Shown in pieces: positions 56,985 through 64,000 of a DNA stretch of 64,000 nt. Made by a program: the position numbers and the translations under genes. Positions within the stretch are counted from its first letter, which is position 1. Each line of letters opens with the position of its first letter. Location: NCBI GenBank assembly GCA_000727475.1, contig KL647288.1, positions 6,413,414 to 6,477,413 of the forward strand, in the 5' to 3' direction. The notes under the pieces were generated by a model. The model was not told where the DNA came from. It worked only from the letters and a program-made list of their open reading frames with translations, and did not search any database. This stretch comes from Sarcocystis neurona. Its lineage: Eukaryota > Apicomplexa > Conoidasida > Eucoccidiorida > Sarcocystidae.

Positions 56985-57720
56985 CGAGACCAGCAGCAGC
57001 AGCAGCGACGGCACCAGGATTGATAACTGCAGCGCTCCACCAGCAGCAGGAGGAAGAGGAGCTGCAGGGCAAGAGCAGCAGCGGCATCAAGAGCGGCAGC
57101 GGAAGCAGCAACACCGCAGGAGCAACTACAGAAGGAGCAACGGCAGCAGCAGTGAGAGCTGCACCAGCGACACCAACAGCAGCGACAGCAGCAGCAGCGC
57201 CGGCAAGAATCGGAGGGCACCACCAGCGGCAAGGGCAGCCACAGAAGCAGCGAGAACAGCAGCAGTAGCAGGGACAGAAATAGCAGCGACCGTGTGAGTG
57301 AGCTGCTCATCGACAACGACATGAGAAACTTTCAAAAGACGAGAGACGGAACTAAACTGTAACTGCAGCAGCTGCTCGAGTCGTTTTAGCCGACGGCAAA
57401 TTCCTAGCAGCAGCTGCAGGAGTGACGACGCTTCGCAGCAGGAACAGGACAGTCGCAGCGGGCAAAGAGGCTGCTGCGGTGTCACCGTGTCAGCAGCGCA
57501 GCTGCGACCGTACTTCCCTAGCAGCAGCAGACCGCGCATGCGAGAACGTGCAATGTACCAGGTGAGGAGGAGCGGCAACTTCGAGCAGCAGGCAACAGCA
57601 GCAGCAGCAGCTTTTCGACCGAGCTGAAGTCACAGCAGCAGCAGCAAGCTTCAAGGTGCTGCCTTCCGGGCGACCTCCTGCTGCAGCAAACGCATCTGCG
57701 GCGTTGTATTAACATTCCCA
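56985..57720. repeat. CAG-rich block
   Basis: Dense CAG/GCAGCA triplets on the + strand from about 56,990 to 57,710, with frames open on both strands. No unique protein tail is seen, and I call no gene. The flanking 57,720-58,560 is TATA-rich simple sequence and TCTCTG pyrimidine repeat. Confidence 0.65.
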
Positions 57721-58877
57721 CTGATGCAGCAGCATGGAGGTATATTTCTTACCAGGATGGTAGCAACAGGCCACAGAAAGATTCTTTCTTTGCGTTTCTA
57801 CACAGGTGTACGTCATACATATGTACTGTATATATGACACACAGCAGATACATATATATGTAAATATGTGCATACGTGACTATATCCGCACATATATATG
57901 CGTACGTATATATATATATATATGTAATGTATATGTACGTTAATGTATACCTGTACACTTATGCATATATATACGGGAATTCACACATTTATACGTATGT
58001 ACATAGATACGAAACCATGTACGGTGTGCGAGGGCAGGTCAGCAGATCTCCCCCGCGCATGTACCTGCATTTACAGAAGCATCTCTGAAGTCGTGGGAAA
58101 CGAAGCTGGTGTGTATTTTTGTAGCCGTTTCTCCTTTCTTTCAATCGCTTACAAACTTTTGCTCAGATGGTGTGTGTCTCCCTGCTCTGTACATATCTGT
58201 ATGTCTCTCCGTTTACTTCGCTGCCTCTCTGTCTGTGTCGACCTCCGTTTTGCTTGCTGCTTCTCTCTCTCTTCCTATTTCTCAACCTCTAGATCTATGC
58301 AGATATCTATATTCTCCTTCCGCCTACGTATAGTGTATAATAACTACCTATATACATATATATATCTTATCCGTCTCCCTGTGTATTCGTCTCTCTACTG
58401 TATGCCCACTTGTATATATACGTATATATACACGCATGTGTGCATCCATACCTTTGTCTCTGAGCACCCCTTTTTCTCGTTTTTTCTGTGGAGAGGTGCC
58501 AATAATATAGGAGGGGAAGCGGAACGCTTGATGCTGCTGCTGTTTGTGAAGGAAATTTAAGCTCCTCGTGTTGCTTCTGGCTGAACTTCCCACAGGAGAG
58601 GGAGTATCTCTGTGCTGCGTTCCGCCGGTGTTGCTGCTGTTACTCGTCGGTCGCTTGAAGCGAAAACTATGTTCCTGCTGTGCAGAAAAGAAGCCCCACC
58701 TGATGCAACGGCTTCTCCTTCTCTTCCGCTGCTCTTGCTTCTCCTTTCCTTCTGCTGCTCTGTCTTCGCCTTTTGCTCTGCTGCCTTTGTTTCTCCTTCT
58801 CATCTGCTGCTGTTTCTTCCCCTTCTCTTCCGTCTCCATCCGATTCTTCTATTCCCAGTCGTTCTCGGCGTCTTCAG

Positions 58878-59095
58878 GTGCTGCTGAAAAAGAAACGGCG
58901 ACAGCAAATAAATCAACGGAGGACGCGACACTGTTGCTGCTGTTGCGCGTATTGCTGCAGAAGGCGAGACTCCGACCAGGAGAGACAGACGTGAAGCCCG
59001 CTGCTTTCTTTTGTGACATAGGCACACTTGTTGCTGCTGTCAAATTTGAGAAGAAAGAGTCCAGCGGCAGGAGGAAGAGGAACAGAGGGAGATAA
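58878..59095 (+). CDS. Candidate terminal exon, unrecognised
   Basis: After a GTCTTCAG acceptor with a good pyrimidine tract, a frame encodes GAAEKETATANKSTEDATLL, a Leu-rich helix, then ETDVKPAAFFCDIGTLVAAV, and ends in a basic tail before TAA. It reads as protein, but a minus-strand frame over the same bases is also varied (TSVSPGRSLAFCSNTRN), so the strand is uncertain. The + frame is open upstream to about 58,568 through pyrimidine-rich sequence that is more likely intron. Confidence 0.35.
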
Positions 59096-59785
59096 AGCGC
59101 CTCCTGGTGCTTCTGCCGCTTCTCGGCTACTCCTCGGATTACCGCGGACAAGACGGAAGAGAGGAAGAAGAGGAGAAGAGGAGTAGAAAGAGAAGAAGAA
59201 AAGAAGAAGAGAAGAGGACGAAGAAGAAAAGTCGCGGCCCCGTTTCTTCCACGAGGACAGGGAGAGGGGCTGCCTCTTCCAGAGCGCGAGAGAGGGAGAA
59301 GGAAAACAGGGAAAGAACGTCTGTGGCAGCTGCTGCAGTGAAGGGACAGCACGAGGCAGTCTCTGAAAATTGAAGGGGCAGTCACATTGGCTTTCCTTCC
59401 CATCACGTCTCTGCTGCTGCCCTTACTTTCCCCCACCACTTTTTGGTCGCGGTCGCGTGCCGCTGCAGCGAGCAGCTATCCCTCTGCGACGTACTGGTGG
59501 CCGTTTCCCTGTCTGCTGCACTTCTTCGCGCCACAGCAGCATCTCGTGCTCTTTTCTTCCTTTTCCCCTTCGTCCTTGCTGCCTTTCTTTGCGCCGAACA
59601 GCACCTCTTGCTCTGCCTTTTCCTCTCCCCTTCCTTCTTGCTGCTCTTCTTCTTCTGCTTCGTCCGCGTGTGTTCTGCCTCCCTTTTCTCTCCCGTCTTT
59701 CCCCGCCTTCCCTATTTCGGCTTCAAGATGGTGATGGGCAGAGTGCGAGCGACCTCCTACGTGAGGCGCACCCTATCGCAGCCAG
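59096..59785. other. Purine-rich then pyrimidine-rich stretch
   Basis: 59,150-59,370 is GAA/GAG/AAG-rich (Glu/Lys/Arg translation on +), and 59,380-59,720 is TCTTCC-rich. A possible short exon after CCGCTGCAG at about 59,469 encodes EQLSLCDVLVAVSLSAALL. It may belong to the gene that follows but was not linked by phase. Confidence 0.35.
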
Positions 59786-61867
59786 TTCACAAACGAAGAA
59801 TTTCTGCGTTCATCACTCCCCGCGCTGTGCCGCTGCCCGAAGATGCTGCCGCAGGACCCGTCGGGGTTGGAGTGCCCGGAGCACCCGGCCGAGGTCTTTA
59901 TCCTGCCGCAGCCCCACCTCTTCATACGGACGCCGGTACGGACGGGGTCACAAACACGTACACAAGCGTATCCAGCTGTCACTTTTTTCTCTTTCTATCT
60001 CGTTATTATCATTCGGTACTGCTGTGGACGGGCGAATATTAAAAGAAACGAAGAAAGTGCCGCCCTTATATACGGATAGGAGATGTCTATTTCTGTACAA
60101 ACGTGCTTCTGACGTCTACGTGTTGTGCATGGATGTGTCCTTCGGTTTGATATAAATTTAAAAACTGCAACATATATATATATTTTCTGTGTGTATATAT
60201 ACATGTATGTATATTTGCACCATACGCATATATATATATATATATATGTCTAATGTCTCTATATTATATTTATATATGTATATCTTATGTGTTATATGTG
60301 TGTATATATATGGGCCCGGTTTTCAGGGGGAATGTGGAGAGACTTGCGTATACATAGATGTGTGTATGTGTTCGTGTGTGTACATACGAACTGCTGATAG
60401 TTGTTCCTGTATCTGTTCGTCTCAAGTGTTTCTTCTCTACTTGGGTGGAGAGAGTTTTGTCTGGGGAGTGAGCTACATTTTTTCGTATACGAGCAGACCA
60501 AGAGGACTCGCCTGACAACGCACGTGCATGCACAGGTTTTGTCTTTCTCTTCTTTCTTCTCTGGGAGAAATAGTGAGGACCAGATGCGAAGAGAAGAAGA
60601 AGTTACTGCAGAAAGAAAGCAGGTCACTTGCGTCTTGAATGTGAAGTAGGAGCCGTCGGAGTTCCTCGGCAAGCGTCCACAGAGGAGCGTGGCTTCACCT
60701 TTCCTTCTGTCTCTCTGTCTTTCTCCGTTGGTGTTTCTAGTTTGCTCCATGGAGCTACTTTTTCTGGAGGAACGAAGGGGCAGCCGCAGATTTGTATATG
60801 CATGCATCTTCACATATATATATATATGACTCTTTTCCTGTACGTATGTGCATCGACTCGTGGCGAGAGTAGAGGAAGCGTTTGCGCCATCGGCAGAACC
60901 ACCCAGGCAACAGCACCGGCGAAGAGAAGAGCGACAAGAGATGAAAGCAGTGGCATGTGTGGGTAGGAGAGTGCGCGTGTGTGTATGACCGCGGGGGGGC
61001 CATAGGAAAGAGGAGACTTTGCCGCTGTGAAGGTGGCTACCAGACATCGGAGCCGACAGTCAGCAGGTACGCAGCAGCATCACAGCAGGGATATTGCCAT
61101 GTACGTAGAGGGTCTTTGGGTAGAAAGCTAGCAGGTCAGCTGCAGTGGCTTTTCAACGAAGCAGGAGAGAAGGCAGAAGCACAGGCAGCAGTCGAAAGCA
61201 GCAGCGGCAGCAGCTGAAAGCAGCAGCGGCAGCAGCTGAAAGCAGCAGCGGCAGCAGCCGGAAGCAGCAGCGGCAGCACCCGGAAGCAGCAGCGGCAGCA
61301 CCCGGAAGCAGCAGCGGCAGCAGCCGAAAGCAGCAGCGGCAGCACTGGAAGGTTGTGTGATGGGAGGGTCCGGCTGCTGCACTCCGCAAAAGAGACCGTG
61401 TGTATGTGTCGTCCCTGGAGGCGGACAAACGCACGTGTCAGCGCAGCAAACAGAAGGAGCGAAAAGAAGCAGCAGACTTGTTGAACACGTGGCCGAGCAT
61501 TCGAACTGGCCTGTTTACATGTTGCAGAGCTGCGGTACGGCTGCACGTGCCTGTGTATCTATGTGCGTGGGCTGCCAGGGCTTTAACGTATATATAGGGA
61601 GAGAAACACCTGGTGGAATAGCGTGGAGTAGTTGTGTGACCGACCTGTGCTGCAGGAGGAAGCATCTGCCTCACGACCGGCGTGGGCGCGCCAAGTCGAC
61701 AACTCCACCTGGGGCTCCTGACGTCCGATACGAGCATGGGTCCCTTCGCCGCTGCGGGCGCCGCTATCGACGAAGAGGGAGAAGACTTTGACGAAGAGCT
61801 TCTCTACACTTTTACCTTCCGAGAGGATCTGGAGCGCGTTCTCGCTATTCTCTCGGCAAAGTACTGA
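59786..61867 (+). CDS. Unrecognised protein, last three exons
   Basis: Three exons join in phase. 59786-59935 encodes FTNEEFLRSSLPALCRCPKM, LPQDPSGLECPEHPAEVFIL and PQPHLFIRTP before GTACGG. 60875-60962 encodes an Arg/Gln-rich charged segment (EAFAPSAEPPRQQHRRREER) ending CV before GTAGGA. 61656-61867, after GTGCTGCAG, encodes GGSICLTTGVGAPSRQLHLG, LLTSDTSMGPF, an acidic stretch (DEEGEDFDEE) and the end FREDLERVLAILSAKY before TGA. The total is about 149 residues plus missing 5' exons. It looks like a folded protein with no membrane segment. I do not recognise the family. The intron between the last two exons contains the 22-bp minisatellite. Confidence 0.55.
61192..61352. repeat. 22-bp minisatellite, about seven copies
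   Basis: CTGAAAGCAGCAGCGGCAGC-type units start at 61192, 61214, 61236, 61258, 61280, 61302 and 61324, with a shorter final copy at 61345. The period is 22 bases, not a multiple of three, so any translation repeats every 22 codons through all three frames. It lies in an intron of the gene ending at 61867. Confidence 0.92.
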
Positions 61868-62942
61868 CGCGACTTCTGCTGCGTTCACACACACGCAGAA
61901 AGAGAAAACCACCTCTGATGCAGGTTTTTGACCCCGCAGCGCAGAGGGAAGAGACCTCCTCTCCTATAAACTGAGAGACAGAGATATTTCTCTGAGTATC
62001 TGTGTGTGTGTGTGTGTGCGACGCGTAGTGTCAGTAGCTGCAGAAGAAGAAGACAGCGTGAGCGTCTCTTCTGGCTGTCTGCGTTCTGACGCGCGGCCTT
62101 TCTTCGGCTATTAGAGACATGCTGGAAATGCCGCGTCGACAGGCAGATATTGAGGCGGTCTACATGTATACATATATACACATCTGTAGATACAGGTATA
62201 TGTTGATGTATACGTATATGCATATATTTGTCACTATCCAAATTATTCAGCTACTGACGTGTCTGTCTGTCTGCTCCTTTGTCTACATGTCTGTCTACGT
62301 ATCTTTCTACATGACTGGTCACTTACAGATACAGATACGCGTGAACACAGCACCCACGTGCCACATATGTATATAAATGTGTGTACACGTGGGTATACAA
62401 GTATACATATAGGCACATTTATATATATATATATAAATACGTAGGGATATACGTGTAGGTACATATACGTGTATGTGCGTATACGTATGTTGCGTGTGTC
62501 CGCAGGCCTTGTGTTTTGGGGTAGATTTCTCATGGTGTACGTACAGCAGATGTGTGCTTCTGCGGATGTAGGCATGTGTCCGGAAACGTGTAGGAGTACC
62601 TTTCTCAGTCGTCTCTCTGTTTCTCTTTTCGTGGCGCTTCTTTGTCGAGGTCCTCTGCGTGTGCTGCGTTTTCTACGTCGAGAAACGCCGGAAGAATGCT
62701 GCCGAGGCGCTGCTGCAGGAACTTGCCACCGGTCGTGAAGGGAGGGGGGCCTGACCGCTGCCCTTTCTGTTCTGCCTTTTCCTCTCTTTCGTCTCAGAGA
62801 GACGTTTCTCTGTCGACGTGTGTCTCTTTCAGTCTGTTTCTTGCGATCTCTCTTTCTGCTTCTTTCGTCCCTTCGGTCTGTCTGCGTCTTTTTTAATCTT
62901 TCTCCGTCTGTATCTCGTCCTTCTAAACACAAACGCATACAG
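61868..62942. other. Interval before the CAX exons
   Basis: A GT run near 62,000-62,017 and TATA/ACGTAT simple sequence occupy 62,150-62,480. A + strand stretch at about 62,680-62,731 encodes EKRRKNAAEALLQELAT before a GT whose phase fits the next exon; it may be a further 5' exon of the exchanger gene. Confidence 0.35.
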
Positions 62943-63183
62943 ATGTGTCTGCTGAGATTCGTGTACACCGCGCAGAGTCCAGTTTATGTGCAGCTACGTA
63001 CCCCTGTTGGTCTGCCGCAGCAGGTGTACGTACACTCGAGGCGGGTGTAGGTTATACTGGCGGAGAGCTGCGGGCGCTTCCAGACAGTGACAGAGAGTTC
63101 TTGAGTCGAGAGACTGGGAAAATGACGGGAGAGGGGGCTACGCAAAACTTAGTTTCACTTGTGACGTTTATTTGTTTTTCTCT
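62943..63183 (+). CDS. Candidate 5' exon of the CAX exchanger gene
   Basis: After a CATACAG acceptor a frame encodes VSAEIRVHRAESSLCAATYP, then LRALPDSDREFLSRETGKMT and VSLVTFICFS, up to a GTGAGC donor. Its phase (two bases left over) matches the next exon, giving a Leu codon and running straight into the first exchanger membrane segment. The N-terminal region would be cytosolic. A competing frame over the first 85 bases (LLRFVYTAQSPVYVQLRTP) is also plausible. A copy of the GGTGTACGTACACT palindrome lies inside at 63,023. Confidence 0.4.
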
Positions 63184-63569
63184 GTGAGCGTCTTACTCGT
63201 GTATGTTCTCTCTATCGCTGCCAGATATCTGCACTTCTTCAGCGTCCTGCAGGCCCGTGTCTCGTCGTCTCCGTGTCTAGGAAATAGACGTACACGTATC
63301 CACAAGCGCGTGACTCTGTACAGACGTGCGTATGCTCGATACATTATAGAGAGCCGAGGACCTCCATTACATACGCACATATTAGTGTAGGTAGACGACC
63401 GTCTTCTTGTCTACTGGCGCACGTGTAGACGTTGCGTACCCTAGTGGACTCGTATAGATGTCTCTACATCTGCGTAGCTCTTGTGGAAATGCTGCTACTG
63501 CTGCTGTGTGTGTGTGTGTGTGTCGCGGCGTTTTCTTCTTTCTGCTGCTGCTTCGTTTGCTGCTTGCAG

Positions 63570-63724
63570 GTTGAACGTGCTGTTACTCTTCGTTCCGCTT
63601 TCCTTCTGGAGCGTCTGGGGAGGGTGGACTTCCTTGTCAATTTTCATCTGCAATTTCTTCGCGTTGATCCCGTTGTCGTCTCTCCTGGGCAATGCGACAG
63701 AGGAGCTGGCGCTACACACAGGAG
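63570..63724 (+). CDS. Ca2+/H+ exchanger (CAX family), partial, runs off the right edge
   Basis: A vacuolar or acidic-organelle cation/proton antiporter; CAX proteins move Ca2+ (or Mn2+) into the compartment against H+. After GCTTGCAG the frame reads LNVLLLFVPLSFWSVWGGW, SLSIFICNFFALIPLSSLLG and NATEELALHTG. This matches the start of the CAX core: LNVLL-x-F-x-PL, then the second helix with A-x-IPL-x-x-LL-x-x-ATEELA. The conserved Gly-Asn-Ala motif follows in the family but lies beyond this exon. The exon is taken to end at GGAG/GTCAGG. The same frame stays open into Ala/Leu/Val-rich repeat to the window edge, so an unspliced Ala-rich insertion cannot be excluded. Another frame here (ERAVTLRSAFLLERLG) also looks protein-like but has no family match. 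Confidence 0.8.
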
Positions 63725-63754
63725 GTCAGGCGAGACCTGCTGTTCTTCTTGCTA

Positions 63755-64000
63755 CTGCTCTCTGGCGTTGTAGGGCTGCTGCTTTCCTCAGCTCCCTTGT
63801 TCCTGTGGCTCTTTCTGCTGCTTCAGCGAAAAATAATACTACTGCTGCTGCTGCTCTCAGCTCCGCTGTTCCTGTGGCTCTTCCTGCTGCACTCAGATCC
63901 GCTGTTGCTGTGGCTCCTGCTGCCCTAGCAAATACTGCTGCTGCTGCTGGTCTCGGCTTTCTTGTTCCTGTGGCTCTGCCTGCTGCTCTCGCAGATACTG
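63755..64000. repeat. CTG-rich tandem repeat at the right edge
   Basis: The segment TTCCTGTGGCTCTTCCTGCT recurs at about 63800, 63869, 63904 (diverged) and 63964, separated by CTGCTGCTGCTCTCAG-like sequence, so the spacing is about 35 or 60-69 bases. It follows the CAX exon and continues past the window. Confidence 0.8.

Noticed and set aside
63570..63720. Alternative frame reading ERAVTLRSAFLLERLGRVDF
   Set aside because: It first looked like an exon, but the frame one base later matches the CAX exchanger core (LNVLLLF and ATEELAL), which is far more specific.
1..64000. CRISPR arrays, bacterial operons, insertion sequences, tRNA or rRNA genes
   Set aside because: No regularly spaced direct repeats with unique spacers, no Shine-Dalgarno-organised gene runs, no transposase-like frame, and no cloverleaf or rRNA-like sequence was recognised.

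Overview
The window looks like nuclear DNA of a coccidian apicomplexan, most likely Eimeriidae (Eimeria or the related Cyclospora). The evidence is: intron-rich genes with GT/AG splice sites and small exons; blocks of CAG/CTG triplet repeats lying both inside introns and inside very long low-complexity reading frames (poly-Gln, poly-Ala, poly-Ser); repeat-poor blocks between them; and many TA/TG/CA and ACGTAC-type simple repeats. This matches the alternating repeat-rich and repeat-poor organisation described for Eimeria chromosomes. No bacterial operon, CRISPR array, rRNA or tRNA was recognised.

Layout. 1-5.8 kb: unique and CAG-interspersed DNA, one small candidate gene, then a CAG-to-CTG low-complexity block that may be the 5' part of the next gene. 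5.8-17.4 kb (+): a multi-exon gene for the mitochondrial small-subunit ribosomal protein uS9m. Its last three exons are secure; four upstream exons were found by reading frame and all join in phase 0. 18.4-18.7 kb (+): a candidate terminal exon. 19-22.5 kb: CAG-interspersed DNA without a supportable gene. 23.1-29.1 kb (+): a complete four-exon PEBP (phosphatidylethanolamine-binding/RKIP-like) gene with introns of 1.5-2.1 kb full of repeats. 30.6-31.3 kb (-): the last two exons of an unrecognised gene. 33.4-37.2 kb: candidate + strand exons mixed with CAG repeats. 37.6-38.2 kb: a cluster of palindromic TGTACGTACA-type sites. 39.3-41.9 kb (-): an 857-codon membrane-protein frame. 42.6-48.7 kb (-): a roughly 2020-codon Gln/Ala/Ser/Glu-rich frame. 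48.8-56 kb: repeat-poor DNA with short open frames only. 59.8-61.9 kb (+): three phase-consistent exons ending an unrecognised gene. 62.9-64 kb (+): 5' exons of a CAX-type Ca2+/H+ exchanger that runs off the right edge.

The recognised products belong to unrelated housekeeping functions (mitochondrial translation, a lipid/kinase-regulator fold, vacuolar cation exchange), so no pathway cluster is proposed. The unusual content is structural: repeats whose unit is not a multiple of three, CAG blocks that reverse polarity, mid-size tandem repeats inside introns, a palindrome cluster, and a perfect inverted repeat starting at the PEBP stop codon. All exon borders come from visual splice-site and phase reasoning, without transcript evidence.
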